The notes beneath the pieces are model-generated. The model saw nothing but the letters and a program-made list of their open reading frames with translations, had not been told where the DNA came from and ran no database searches. Source: Chamaea fasciata (lineage: Eukaryota; Chordata; Aves; Passeriformes; Sylviidae). From it: DNA of 64,000 bases. Each line of letters opens with the position of its first letter. The first letter of the stretch is position 1. This document shows positions 27,001 to 39,542 of this stretch, one piece after another. Where the stretch lies: positions 85,152,087 through 85,216,086 of the forward strand of contig JARCOQ010000002.1 in the NCBI GenBank assembly GCA_029207755.1, written 5' to 3'. The position numbers and the translations under genes are program-made.

Positions 27001-30000
27001 TGAAAAGGGAGTAATGCAAATAGAAAAAGCACCATAATTGTTAGTATCAGTGTGCTGACTACATGGATTGTTTCCTCTTTTCTTTGTAACTATCAAAAAC
27101 AGAAGAAAGTGTAATGGTAATTAAAAGTAAATGAAACTGTTCCAAATGACACAATGTTTCTTTCAACAAAGTTAAGAACTACACTGTACTCAGATGAAAC
27201 TGAGTAGACACAGTTCTATCAGAGGAATGAAGACTCCTTGTACTTGCTATCAAGGACTGGCAGTAGCTAAAAAACAACTGTCTTGCACAGCTGTGCTTTC
27301 TTCCTAAAGGCACCAGAACCAGCTCGCTGATCTGAGGAAACTTGTCTCATATTACTGGGACCCATTTTTAATACTTAGAGGAGCCTTTGATAGCAAAGAT
27401 TAGTCAAGTGCCAAAGATAATAATCTCAGTGAACAAATTAAACTTGGAAGTACATAATCATCTCAAAAGCAGGTCATGAACTGAGATTTTTTCCCTCCTC
27501 AGCTGGCAGTATTTTTTTAATGCATGCTGCCATCAATCTATCACAAACATGTGATGCAACAAGCTTGCAGCTACCAAATAGGAAGCGAGGCTGAGACTGA
27601 AACTGCCGGGAGTAGCTCCATGTTGTGGGAGTTCCGTTCCATTAATTGTTAAAAAGAAAGCTGGGCTTGCTCCTCCTCAGGACTATGAGTACTTGAAGAC
27701 TGAGAATGCATTATGTTTCTTGTAAAAAAAATGGGCATATATAGAGTAAAAACTACTCTGAAAACTAGAAGAAAGACCAGATAGCTAAGACCTTTTATGT
27801 AAGAAAGATGAAAATATTTACATCTACACTTTGTACAAAACAGTGACAAGCTGAGATTTTCTGTAGCATTATTTCCATTACTGTTTTAAGAACTTTTAAC
27901 TACAGCATCCCAGTACAAGTAGTTGCTGATGATTAGTTTGATACAATTCAGTAAAACAAAATAAAAGGAGCATCATCAAAAGATTGTGGTCCTGAATCTT
28001 GTAACTTTTCTTGCATGAATGTAATTCCATGGAATTCAGTTGATATTTCAACAAGAAGTGTCAGAGTTCATGCTTTTATTTTTATTTTCCACCCTGTGTT
28101 TGGAACTTAAATGCTGTGGAAACACCTAGCCTTCCAGGGACTAGTCCAGAGACCTATCAGGAGATCGATGATGGGAATGTTGAGGTCATGATATTTTTAA
28201 TGTAGAGCTTAACTGATGTGAATTTGTACAACTCTGATGTTGAAGCTCCTGAAGTTCCCTAAATAAACATTATTTTACTGAGACAAAACATTTTTTCAAA
28301 AAAATTTAAAACCATCTCATAGTCAGTACAAGCCCTTTTTGTCCTAAGATTGTCAGCTTCTAAATTTTATTTTAAAAGGAAATGTAGTTTTCATCATATG
28401 CTTCTCTGAAAGACAGATTAGTGAATCTCTTTGTATTATTCCCTTACTGAGATCTATTTCTACTAATTTCAATATCCATTGTCTCAATTTTCCCTGAAAG
28501 ACTGAAGATAGCCATGGCAACTGCAGGTTTAAAACTAAAACCTGTAAACATCTCCAGGGAAGAAAAGCCTAATTTTAAGGTTATTCCAAAGTAAGAACAG
28601 TGCTGCTTGTGGTGCTCCTGTGCTGTTTGAGTTGGCAAGGCCAGTGGAATAGAGTCTACTGAAGTGCCCTGAAACTGATGAGTATTTAAGAGATGCTGGG
28701 AAAGTTGCAAAATGGAAGTCCAGTCATTTTGAGTGCAAGAGATGGGGCCTGGATATTGGATCAACTCACAACTCCTGCATCTGGCTGTATGGAAAGGAAG
28801 TATGTGGGATTGGATAATCCATTGGAAAGTTTTGAAGGTACGAACTCCCCTGGGATCCTGGTTTCAGTCTGTCAGTTGTTTACACAAGGAGAATCTAGCC
28901 TGTGTTGGATTGGGAAGCTAGAGGTAGGGTGGCTACAACAGCCCCTGGGCTTCAGTGTGGCTCAGCCATTACCACAGAGCTACCCGTGGAGTGGACCACT
29001 GAAGCAGGTCACTAAAGCCTGCTGGGCAATGACCACACTCAGCACTGGCTCAGGGAGCTGGATCTAGGGATGACAAAAGGATTTGCTCTAGCAACAGCAG
29101 CCCAGCAATCCCAACAGTCCCTGTGCTTGCTCACCACATCCAGGGGAGGACAATAACTAAAACCTGTTGTTTCCACAGGAGTCCAAACTGCTTCTGCAGT
29201 CAGAGGGATGGGAGGGGAGGTGCTTTTCCTGGCTGATAAAGCCAGACTGATGCATCAAGCCTCCTGGTATCACTGTTTTAGTGCCTATTCAATGACACCT
29301 GACAATTTTGGCACTTCCACCTCCTAATTTCAGGCATTATTCCATTCTGCACCAAGGCAGTAAATCAGTATGACTAGTCTAGCCACTGTTATAAAAAGGA
29401 TAGCACATACCCCTTCTTCAATCTAACAACAAAACCAAACCAGTCACTACTCACAGCTGTTGCTTCCATTATGTACTAACATGACATTGACTTTAATGAC
29501 AGTATTTTTCGTACATGGCAAATTTTCTGGTTTTCACTTGCCAGTGCCAGAAAAATAGATTGCCTCTAAGAAGCTGGTCGAATTACTTTCCATGAAAGCA
29601 GAGATGTCCTCTCCAGACCCCTCGTCCTTACTTATAAGAGAACAGAATATCAACAATTTACTAGTTAAACAAGACACCTCGTTCTTGGACCTGTGCTATA
29701 ATCACATCAACTCTGCTTCTTTTAGCTCTCTCCTTTACATATCCAAAATAATACCCTGAACTGTAATATTTTATCCTCAATACATCCATGAAATAGAGAA
29801 GTATTGTTGTTTCAAAGATAAGAAAACTATGTAAGACACCAAGACTACATAGATAAATTAATGCATGAAGCAGGACAGAGAACACTCTCTGGTGCTGTGG
29901 CCAAATAATGTGAAATAGTTCCTACATGTTGTTAAACTCTCTTCTTGCGAAATCAAAAAAAAGAAAAAGAAAAAAAAAGTGTCATACTGCCATTTGGGAA

Positions 30001-30463
30001 CCATCCATAGCACTTCAGGTAGTACCTGGGAAAATGGGGGTTGGTACAGGCTAAAATCATTCCAGAGGGTGCAGAGAACTAGTAGGTGATAAAGCACTTG
30101 TATAAATGACTAGTCACCTGGATTTTCACTATAGATCAAGACAGGCATCAGTATAAATGAGTGAAGAGAGATGAGCACCTTCAGGAAAGTGACCCATCTC
30201 ATCCTAAACTGGGCTATTCCAGAGGGTAGTTAATATCACTGTCTCATTCTGTTGACTATACAGGCAACCTACACAACTAATCTAGACATCTTGTGTAACA
30301 GCTGAACAGACTAAATTTAGTGACATGAATAGTCTCCGAACACATAGGAGATGTACAGCAGTGTAAATCCAAACTTTGTTCTTTATCTGACTAATTAGCC
30401 TTAGTACTATACTGCATTTCACCCCAATTAGCTGCAGGAAGCACAATACAAAAATATACTTTC
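21021..30463. other. Intergenic DNA, no gene recognised
   Basis: AT-rich sequence with one CR1 3' end at 26.4 kb. The expected TSGA10 C-terminal exon should lie in its right part but no match was seen. A minus-strand ERAKRSRVDV stretch near 29.7 kb is too weak to call. A 124-codon plus frame (28693-29067) has no recognised features. Confidence 0.5.
26428..26512 (+). mobile_element. CR1 LINE 3' fragment
   Basis: The sequence reads AACCTGGTCCAGTGGAAGG and later GTCCCTTCCAACACAAACCA, ending in a TTCTGTGATTC octamer repeat. This is the plus-orientated CR1 3' end. Confidence 0.85.
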
Positions 30464-30568
30464 CTATCAAAGTGCTCAGTCCGCAGCTGTGTTTTGGTGA
30501 TATCCAGTTCTGACTGTAACTGAGCTGCTCTGTTTCTGAGGTGAGTAAAATCTTGATTCTGCACAGCA
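30464..30568 (-). pseudogene. TSGA10 relic block K: doubtful splice sites
   Basis: The open stretch reads AVQNQDFTHLRNRAAQLQSE, then LDITKTQLRTEHFDR, matching the VAQFRNVVTQLEADLDITKRQL region. In the frame required by block J the acceptor should be AG at 30570-30569, but AC is present. The nearest real AG (CAG before 30558) would shift the frame. At the 3' end GAAAGT stands where a GTAAGT donor could be expected, though the true exon boundary is not certain. The C-terminal exon was not found downstream. Confidence 0.75.
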
Positions 30569-30890
30569 GTGTGAAGTCCATACACAGTAATTAGATAGCT
30601 ACTGTAATTCTCCAAGCATGTAGCCACATGCAATTATTCAAAATTAAAAGGGCAGCTATATCATGCAACTGAGATTAAGAACATTTTTTGGAGCAAAATA
30701 TAACACTATGAAGAAGAGTCTATTACAGTTTAACTGAGAAATCCCAAGCAGGTTTTTGGTATCTTCTGCTATTAATGTAATCAAGGTACGTAGGTCATTT
30801 GAAAATGTAGCTAGATATGAAACCACCTCTGTTTAAATACACTTCAAAAAAATGAGAAAAACTGCAATACTCTCCTGGTTATTTACTCAC

Positions 30891-31087
30891 AGATTATTTT
30901 TTACTAAAGCAAGCTGTTCCTTGAGAAACTGAATTTCAGAGTCTTTCTCTTGCTTTGCTCTCTGTGACCAGAATTTGTTCTCACAATTGGACACAAGCAA
31001 AGATTCCAGTTTTTTCATAGATGTTTCTTCATTTCCCAGTTGTTTCCTCAGCAGCTCTGTTTCAGAATGGTTTGACTCCCACTTGTT
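30891..31087 (-). pseudogene. TSGA10 relic block J: open
   Basis: The 197-nt block has acceptor TCTGCAG and donor GTGAGT and no stop. It reads [38 protein letters not shown], then [18 protein letters not shown], matching the SEIELLRSQMANERISMQNLEALLVANRD region. This is the longest intact part of the old frame. Confidence 0.87.
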
Positions 31088-33425
31088 CTGCAGATAAACA
31101 ACGATTTTAAAGGTTCAGGTGTATGTGTATCAAGCTTTCTGGCATTCTAGTGGGGTATTCCTTAAAAAAAAAAAAAAAAAAAGATAAAAATAAAAAAGGA
31201 AGTCTGGGATCAATGACAGAATTTGTTTTCACTCCAAGATGGATGATTAGTTTTATTTCTTCCCAGTCAATATCCTCTGTCAGATTTATAAAATCATCCA
31301 ATGTATATATCTTAATATAAATGTACTCGATACAAATGACAAAATGCTATGAAATATATGGATCAATGGATTCTGTAGACAGAATCATTAATGAAGAGGA
31401 AGGAAGGAAGTTTCATTTCTGTTGAGGCAAGAAGCTATTGATTAACTGTTTGCACACAGGAAATAACATGTGGTACTACAAACCAGTGCCAGCACCACCA
31501 GCAAAGTGAGATTACACTTATTTTACTTACAGGAGCAAAAAGAATCAGCTGGGGGAAAAGGGAAAATGAATAAAATCCAAACAATGAGATTAAATATCTA
31601 TGTATCTTTGAGGAATCAAAAAAAGAATACCCAAAAAACCTAGTACATTCCACTGCAGTGGGAACAATGGACATACCTGAGACATAGCTACACACACACA
31701 TTAAAAAAATAATTCCAGAGACTGAGAATCAGGAAAATCAGTATTGGGTCCGCTGTAGAGACAAAGAAACTGCCTGTTTTAATCTTAGCATAAGTAAGCT
31801 GGATGCTATTTTCCCTTCATCTTTTCATGTATGCATTATAGTCTGACGAACTGGGTCTGTTTGGAGTGCTGCAAAACTTTTATCTGTATTTTACTCAAGC
31901 CTGGTTTACATTAAGCACAATAATGCTCAGCCAAAGGTCATGGGAAATCTATGAACTGAGACATCTTAACAAACTCTCCACCTCTCCAGCACATTTCTCA
32001 GAAATTTCAGAATATAACCATTTGTGTGTTCAAAGGAGGAAGATACTGGAAGAACTCAGATCATAGGCCAACAGAAGGGGGAAAAAAGAAAAAAAAAAAA
32101 AAAAGCAAGAAAACCTATTTGTCATTTATCAAAACAAAAGTAATTTTTTTTTCTTTTACCAAACTAAACTGAAAGGTTTCTTCATTCTGAAAGGTCCCAT
32201 TTTCTATTATCTGTCATGCAAAAAACTAATTCCTTTGCAGAGAAACAGTTTTGATATTCTACATTTGTATTTCAGAACAAAAGTTTACTGAAAACTGTAG
32301 ACAGAAGAAGATATAGGAAAATAAACAGTATTAGAAACATTAAAAGAACAATATTATTCAGAATCAGGTTTAGTTTCCACTTGTGAATATAAATATGCTG
32401 CAATCTAATAACGCAGATTCTGCACTGGAATACTGTGTAAAATAAGAGCCTTATCTGAAAGTTATACATGGCTAATGAAAGACTACTGGTTGAAAGATAC
32501 AAAAAAATCAGTGAAAATTTCCTGACTTCAGACTTTTCTCCAACTCTCCAACTGCATTTCTGCAGTTTTCTTTCCCAAAATTGTTGCTCTTCTCCACAGT
32601 CCCAGCAATCCCCTCCACAGAAGGATCCAGGGAGGCTTAGCCATATTAGATCTCATAAAAGTTTCAGATAAATGTCATATGCTGGAACTCTTCCCTGTCA
32701 AAAGAATCATGGAGGATTTCACAAGGATACAAAAGATACAAACACATTAGCCTGGAATGCATAACCAACTGGCAAACAGCAGCTTTACCCACTGTGCTTC
32801 CAAAAGGCGTAAAGGTTCAAAGAGACTGCTGGAAGCCTATAAAGAACAAGAAATTATGTCAGCTGGAGCAGAGGATGGACAGGTCAGTAATAGAATCATA
32901 CTGAAAATACCTGAATAATCTGAATGTGTATGAACAACTTTCAAAGTTTATCCAAACTGAATTTTAAAAAATGTTCATATCCCACATTAATTTTGTAGTT
33001 TTTGTAAAAATCAAGGTCAATAAAAACTGATTTCTAAGGGAAATTAAGATTAAAGATATTGATACTTCCTAAAACTGTCAATCATTTTGAAGTCCACACC
33101 AAGTATTGCTAATAAATAGCTCCAGCTATTCTTCTTACTTAGTGACAAGATGTAAAATTGAAGATATCTTTCTTCAAAGCAACAGTAATTTTAAGCCCTG
33201 ACTTATGAGTGGTCATAGTGAAGCCCTGCAAAGCAGTGAGGCACTGTCCTTTTTAAACAGTGTACAAGTCAGTCCCCTTGAGGAGTAAGCCCCTGAAAAA
33301 TCCCAAATTAAACATTTTAAAAATTGAAAAAGTGATCATTCATGATCCTAAAGTGTATTTGGATCCCCAAAGTATAACATTAACATAAACTTATTTTTCT
33401 AATATATTTCACATACACTTTCTAC

Positions 33426-33627
33426 CTTCTCTGCTGTGGAAATTAAATGCTAATTTAATCATTCTTTGATTTGCATCTAGTTTAATGCAAAGTTCTGGTG
33501 CAGATGTGACATTTGCAAGTACAGAGACTCTCTCCTAATGTATGTTTTGAGGCCCTCTGCCCATTTTCACAAGAGAGTTGCTTAAGACAGAAATAGGAGA
33601 CTCGTATGCTGCTTCTGTTGTTAAATG
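33426..33627 (-). pseudogene. TSGA10 relic block I: nonsense TAG and broken phase
   Basis: Acceptor ACTGTAG is followed by HLTTEAAYESPISVLSNSLV, then KMGRGPQNIH, TAG (33535-33537) and ERVSVLANVTSAPELCIKLD. It ends at a GTAGAA donor. The alignment with the mammalian segment is gap-free up to ELCIKLD. The block is 202 nt, leaving one odd base, whereas block J begins in phase 0. A net loss of about 14 nt relative to the human exon, by my count, would explain the mismatch. Confidence 0.84.
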
Positions 33628-35240
33628 CTACAGTAAAGCAATATGAAACTCTACTAAAAAAATTAAAAGTTTCCAAAATCCTACAAAATATCTCTATGTA
33701 ATTGTGGCAAATTTTAAGAGGCAGCAGTAATATATTCTACAGTAAACTTTAATGTTACTTCTTTAAATAACTCCTGTATATAAAAGCTAGAAGAGTTCTT
33801 GCTTCTGACACTAAAATTAACTACTGGCATTTTAAACTATCCTTCTAGAATTCTACTCCTTTTGCAGAGTTAATAAGGTTGAAAATTCTACCATGAACCA
33901 CATTTTATTTTCAGATGAGATCCTCTTAGTTTAGCCATAAAATTTGGTTTTGTATGTAGATGATCTGTGAATGCTGAGATTCTGGAGTCATATTTATACT
34001 ACTGTCACCTGTAAATAAATTCAGGCATGACTAAGAGATGAAGAGGTCACATTAAAGTGCAGTCCACAAGGCAGCAGCAGGTCTGACTAAAAGCATTAAG
34101 AATTTTGTACGTTTAAAATTAACATAACCTAGGTTTTTCCTTTTTGAAAAATGCCTGTACTTTGCCCAGTGATATTCCTGGTCAGCCACTTTCAACTCTT
34201 TAAGTTTCAGTGGGTGGCAGAATGAATACAGGAAGTTAACTGTGACTTGCTTGAAGGATTTACCAGAAATGACATCCAAAGAGATTATTTTATGGGAGCA
34301 CATCACATTAATTCTAGCTTTGTCTCACCAAAAAACAAAACAAAACAAAAAAAGCAGAAGGAACACTAAGTACTGATGAGCACATTAGGATGTTTGAATA
34401 CAAACTTCTGTGTCTTAGATATTTGCCTTACTGCATGAACTGGAATATGACATTTGGAATTCTGACCCAACATGTTGACATAGTGTTCATGAAGAGGCCT
34501 GTTTATTCCTATACTTAATAGCAGTCATGAGGGAAGGAATTAGAAGGATGATATGACTGCTGTTTTCAGTCTTGTTGGACAAACTAGAACCATGTACCAG
34601 TTTTATTGTATCTTAAAGGAATGTCAAAATCTGTCACTCCACCCTTCTGTGCTGTGTTGTTATTACTGTGTTCACATCCACTTTCTGAACAGCAACAGTT
34701 GGGTTCTTCTAGAGTATCTAATGTTCTTGAGTAGGCCTCAGCAGCTTATGTGATGTTCAGGAAGCAGAAATGATCTGCAACAAAAATTGGAGAATCCCCA
34801 AACCATGTTTATATGCTCACGACGTATTTCCAAAGACAAGATATGAATTTTTCTTTAAGTTCTTCAGATTTTCAAGTGGGAAGAGGCTCTTTGGGACATC
34901 TAAAACAGTGGAAAGAAGGCTAAGAAACTCAAAGCAAGAAGACCAGGGACAGAAACATGACAAAGGTGACAACATACTTGATATGATTAAGGTATGTGGG
35001 GTTGTGTGATTCCAAACCATGAGAGCATCTAATTCTTTTGTTTTCCTTCAATTTTTTATTTTTAAGATTTTTTTTCCCCATGTGTGACTAGTGGAATTCT
35101 GATCATATTGTTATATAAAGTAAAATGCATACAGCTCATGCTGGAAAATCTCCCTGAAATAGAAGTGGCATTAAACATAATTTTAAAATATTGCCAGATC
35201 ATTTCAAGGGTGAACTGTGGAAAGAATGATTTCAACTCAC

Positions 35241-35430
35241 TTGCTCCATCTGTGTTTCAAGGGACTCTATTTTCCCTTTCCAACTGTGGCTCTGAGACTG
35301 CACTGCTCAGTGCCAGTCTAACAGGAAAAGCCTGTTTCTGCTTCATGGCATTTTGCATCCCAACCTTCTCCTTGTTCACAGGCTTTGTGATAATTCTCAA
35401 GAGCTCGCAGTTCTCTCTCCAAACACATAA
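35241..35430 (-). pseudogene. TSGA10 relic block H: frameshift plus stops
   Basis: The first part reads LERELRALENYHKACEQGEG and WDAKCHEAE (TSGA10 QLRKANEDAENWENKARQSE) but meets TAG at 35318-35320. The rest of the homology continues in another frame, KGKIESLETQMEQ, up to a GTGAG donor after 35241. That second frame has TGA at 35307-35309. No convincing acceptor is seen, so the upper limit is approximate. Confidence 0.8.
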
Positions 35431-35964
35431 AGCTTGTTTTTTTAATAATTTACAGTAAGCTCCAAAAAGCAGGGATATTTATAGACCTACAGATATGGTA
35501 TTGGATATACTCTTTCCACTGAAAATTTTGCCATTTAGTGGAAACATTGAGAGACCTCTCAAGAACCAGAGTTTTGTTCAAGACGAGAACATTTTAATGA
35601 TCAATAGACATCTGTTAAGAATGGCTAGCTTAACATTAGACATATAAAGTTTAGCAATAAAGTCCAGTAATATTTATTTTTGCTTTAATTCTATAAAGTA
35701 ATAAAGACAAAAGAGTTCTTAGTCTCTGTATTATTCCCTGATTTTTTAAGTTTAATATACACACGTGTGTGTATATATATAACCACAATGAAATATTCTA
35801 CCATAATATTTTACTGCAAAAAAAGCCATGAAAATATGTTCAAACTACTAAAACTAAATTAAGACAATGCAAATAAGTTTTGGTTAGGAAGCACAATTTT
35901 CTATGGAGATACCTAAAATTCACATTTTTAGTTAAAAAGCAACAGTTTTGATTTGTACACTCAC

Positions 35965-36063
35965 TTTAGACTTCAGCCTGAAAGTATCTCTCTTTGAATC
36001 CTGAGCTTTCAACTTCATATCATCAAGCTCAGTTTGGTACTTTGCTAGTTTTTTATATAGTAT
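35965..36063 (-). pseudogene. TSGA10 relic block G: open
   Basis: The block is 99 nt, 33 codons, with acceptor TTCATAG and donor GTGAGT, and no stop. It reads LYKKLAKYQTELDDMKLKAQ, then DSKRDTFRLKSK, matching the SKKLNDTHNELNDIKQK region of TSGA10. About 75 residues expected between this block and block F are not recognisable, so one or two exons there are deleted or decayed. Confidence 0.85.
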
Positions 36064-36872
36064 CTATGAAGAAATGTTTTTTCCATAAGGTTTAGGTATA
36101 CTGCTTGTACCTTAAAAAAAAAAAAAAGAATTAGTGTGTATCAAAGGTTTGTGGCTTTATTAACTAGTTTTTAAAGGCTATGTGAACTGTAAATTATGTG
36201 CATTTTTATAAACCGAATTTTTCTTTTGTGAAAAAATATGGTTTTTACTTATAAATAATGCTAAGTCTTCTTTGAAAGAAGAAAAATGTCTGTAAAGGAA
36301 TGTAGCAGTTAAAAAGAAAAAAGCAGATGGTTTATTTAGCAGCTAGATTGTCAAAAAAACCCCAGCCTGTCCCATTTAACAGGCAGAGCTCAATCAGCTC
36401 CATCTCTTTTTGCATTACAGTTTTTAAAAAGCCTGTATTTTAATAAGTGGAAGACTGATAAAAAAAATTAAGTAATTTAATTCTTATGGAATTGCTTGCA
36501 TGCTAATTAATCAAGTGGTTATGTCCCAATCAGGAAAAATACAGCCACACGTATTAGGAGAACAGACACAGAATTTCTGAGAATTATTGCTTGAGAAAGT
36601 GAACAGAAGAAGGAAAAAGAACTGCAGAAAGGCTGTCTTGAACTGCACAGTTCAGAAATTTCTTCTGTGCCAAATTACTAGAACTCAGCTGGATGATCAG
36701 CACAGGTCAAACCTACTGCTGTTGGAGTCGACATGAGTTTTTATTGTTGCCCTTAAACTGGAGTAGAACTAGACCAGCACACAGCACTGCTGTAGGTACC
36801 AGTACAGGACTGATACCCCAACAGATCCTTTCCCTATTTAGCTTTTGTGACTATTTGAATATTCGAACACAC

Positions 36873-37033
36873 CTTAATTGCCAGGCTTTCCTGAAAAGTA
36901 GCAATAGTCTAAATCCTCTCTCTTCCTTTCACACAGTCTTGCAAAGATGACCTCTCCACATGAAGTTGTGCAATGGTTTCTTTCGAAGCACAGATCTCTT
37001 CTTGTTGTACAAGACTTTATCTTGAAAAGTTAC
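36873..37033 (-). pseudogene. TSGA10 relic block F: two nonsense codons
   Basis: The 161-nt block starts after ATCCAG and ends at a GTGTGT donor. The frame runs NFSR, TAA at 37017-37019 (Gln in the mammalian FTRQN segment), SLVQQEEICASKETIAQL, then ERI and TAG at 36909-36911, and ends TIATFQESLAIK. It is two codons longer than the human segment. Phases at both ends fit the neighbours. Confidence 0.84.
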
Positions 37034-37424
37034 CTGGATGCAATCAGAAGCATCTCAATTTTTATTAATTCAAGCCATTTGAAATTAAAATTCTTATAGT
37101 ACCCTTCTAAAGCATAAAAGCACAAGGCAAAAGTTGCCCTTCAAGAAAGCACTGAAGCATACACCTTTTAAAAATATAGTAATAATAATCTATAAATTAT
37201 ATTTATGGAACTGGAGTCTTCTTTAGATCAGGGCCTTAAATTGCATGGCTCAGAACAAATCTGTTTTTCAAGAGCAAATATTTAGATCATTAAAAATAAC
37301 TTTCTTTGGAATTTATAACAAAAGTCTAAGCAGAATTCCTATAGACAGAAGCAACACGTAGACTGCAGCATGTAATCATAGATGAAGTAAGAGACTGTTT
37401 TCCTGATATTACCGAGGAGGTAAT

Positions 37425-37700
37425 AAACTGGCAGGAGTGGCAAAGGGTCATGCTGACACCCAGAGGGACTCTCACCAGCTGCAGAAATGGGCTGAGAACA
37501 ACCTCACGAAGTTCAATAAAGAGAATTCCTGAACCTAGGGAGGAACAACCCCTGGCACCAGTACACCTTGGGGGCCACCCAGCTGGAGAGGAGCTTGGCA
37601 GGAAAGCTGGGTGTCCTGATGGGCATCATGTTGAACATGAGCCACCAACGTGCCCTTGCTGTAAAGAAGACAAGCAGTATCTTGCTCTGCATTAGGGAAA
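37425..37700 (+). mobile_element. CR1 LINE fragment
   Basis: Stretches such as AACAACCTCACGAAGTTCAA, GGGGGCCACCCAGCTGGAGA and GTGCCCTTGCTGTAAAGAAG are the typical 3' part of avian CR1. The open frame at 37450-37695 is part of this element, not a gene. It lies in the pseudogene intron between blocks E and F. Confidence 0.85.
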
Positions 37701-38217
37701 GTATCACCACTCTACAGCTGTAGTTTTGGAAGAACATATTCCTTGGCAGTACAGGAATAATAATCCTTGTATCCATTTCCTTTAGTCCCATAATATAAAA
37801 AAGGTGCAACATACAGTACAGGATATATTCTGCAATATACTATAAAGCATGCTTTCCTGATTTCCACCATCAGTGTTTTATGGTGCTCAGAAGTGCTACC
37901 ACTGCCTTAGGGAATCACAAATATAACTGGCATGCTCAGACACTGCACACTGCTACCAGCACACGCTGTTCAGCTGACAGCATGTGTTGTCACTGAAACT
38001 TATACTTGCCAGAGCTCTGCCACATAACTTTAAAATGCAAAAACCTGTCAATAATGAAAGAAAACAAGAGTTCTGCATTCAAAATGTTAAAACTTTCAGA
38101 AGTATATTTATTTGCATTCAATGCCTTTTCTTTCAACCCATTAAAAAAAAAAGATGACTGCAGAATATGGTAATTAGCCTATTGAATTTTATTATAAAAA
38201 TCGGATCTGTCACTCAC

Positions 38218-38333
38218 CAGTTTTTTCATCTAAATGCATAATTTTCTCTTGGCTAAGTTGCATTTCAAGTTTTTTCTTCACAAGGCTTCACTGAATCCCT
38301 GAAAGCCTCAGTTCTGTCTTTTCATTCAATAAG
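38218..38333 (-). pseudogene. TSGA10 relic block E: nonsense TGA
   Basis: The 116-nt block has good splice signals (TTTCCAG acceptor, GTGAGT donor) and phases that match blocks D and F. It reads LLNEKTELRLSGIQ, then TGA at 38288-38290, then SLVKKKLEMQLSQEKIMHLD. The stop falls at the Arg of the mammalian TQRHLAKKK segment, another plausible CGA-to-TGA change. Confidence 0.86.
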
Positions 38334-38374
38334 CTGGAAAAGCAGAAGCATTAAACAGGAGAATTCAGACACTG

Positions 38375-38411
38375 ATTTTTTTTTTCTTTCTTTTTTTTTT
38401 TTTTTTCTTTT
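38375..38411. repeat. Poly-T tract
   Basis: A 37-bp run of T broken only by three C bases. Similar A runs lie at 31164-31182 and 32080-32104, and an alternating CA/TG/TA stretch lies at 35759-35781. Confidence 0.9.
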
Positions 38412-39390
38412 GGAAAGTTCACTAAAGTTGCAAAAGATAGGAAAAAATGAGATTTTTCTATTTTAGACTGTTTGGGATATTTTATTAATATTAACTTTAA
38501 TTTCAGTATATTAAATTCTGAATAATCGTGTAAAGGATTAAAGAAAAGTAAGAAGAATTCTTTGCAACAGGTGATTATAAAAAAGGCACAAAAATAATTA
38601 AAATAAAAATCATCTCCTGGGACATCCATTGGAATACCTGACCTGTTTCAGGTTATAACCAAGTTATCTGTTCAAATGTAGTAATAATAATGATTTTCAT
38701 ACTGAGAGAATTCTTCTGTTCAAGAAACTGAAAAGAATTATTGGTTTGGTTTAGGGGTGTAAAGAAAAAGATCTTTTGGTAGCAGCAACTAGTTTTCAGC
38801 AATTCAACAGTGTTCATAAATCTGAGAATTTATTATAAAGCAGCACTCACTGACATATGTTTTATTCCCCAAAGGCTTTGATTGACTCTAGTCCTACAAT
38901 GCTTCTGAACTTGGCTGGGAACTCCAGTTGAGCAGCAGACCATAAGCCCTATGCAAAGATTCAGTTTTATTTCCTCTCATGAAAAGGTTCCAAGACTAAG
39001 AAACGGATCTTTAAAACCAACAACATGGCATTCACTAGTTTATGCATGTTTGCCTGTTTTCATAGAAAAAATGTTAAAATGAAAATAAAATTATTCATAT
39101 GCTATTTACCAAAACCCTTCAATCCCTGTAGTTTCTAATAGAAAGCTCCTAACTCTAAAGCAAGTGAATTTTCACTGAAGATGGTTTCCACCGTATCATC
39201 ATATCAATAAGACAAGAACATTTACATATAAATAAGCAATGAGGAAAACAATTTCATTCCAAAATGCAGGATGGCTCATAAGCATCTTTTGTAAATTCCT
39301 TTCCCTTTGAGCCATATAACAGTTACAAAAACCAGTGAGCATAGGCTGATGTTACTAGTCAAATTAATGCAATTACATACTTTTACTTAC

Positions 39391-39542
39391 CAAAGAGAAG
39401 CATATTCAGCTTCCTGTCAACTCAGCTCAGTTTCAGAATCCAGTACTTTTCTTGTCAATCTTCTCATCTCAGTTTCCAGAGAATCAATGGTGTCTTTCAT
39501 TAGTGCCACTTTGGACATCTGTTCTAACTGTTCACTCTCTAA
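39391..39542 (-). pseudogene. TSGA10 relic block D: nonsense TGA
   Basis: The 152-nt block has intact splice sites (TTATAG acceptor, GTAAGT donor) and reads LEQMSKVALMKDTIDSLE, then TETELS. Codon 42 is TGA (39417-39419) where the protein has Arg in the SELGRQKAE context. A CGA-to-TGA change at a CpG would produce it. The frame resumes as QEAEYASL after the stop. Confidence 0.87.

Noticed and set aside
28693..29067. 124-codon plus-strand frame
   Set aside because: No family resemblance, no splice or polyadenylation context, and an overlapping frame of similar quality.
29661..29760. TSGA10 C-terminal exon (minus ERAKRSRVDV)
   Set aside because: Only the ERA start matches ERAVQELRRQ; the rest does not align.
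36590..36700. A missing TSGA10 exon between blocks F and G (minus frame with IQLSSSNLAQ)
   Set aside because: It resembles the RQLDETNDELAQ region only weakly, needs gaps, has a stop just upstream and no clear splice sites.
37450..37695. 81-codon plus-strand frame
   Set aside because: It is CR1 sequence.
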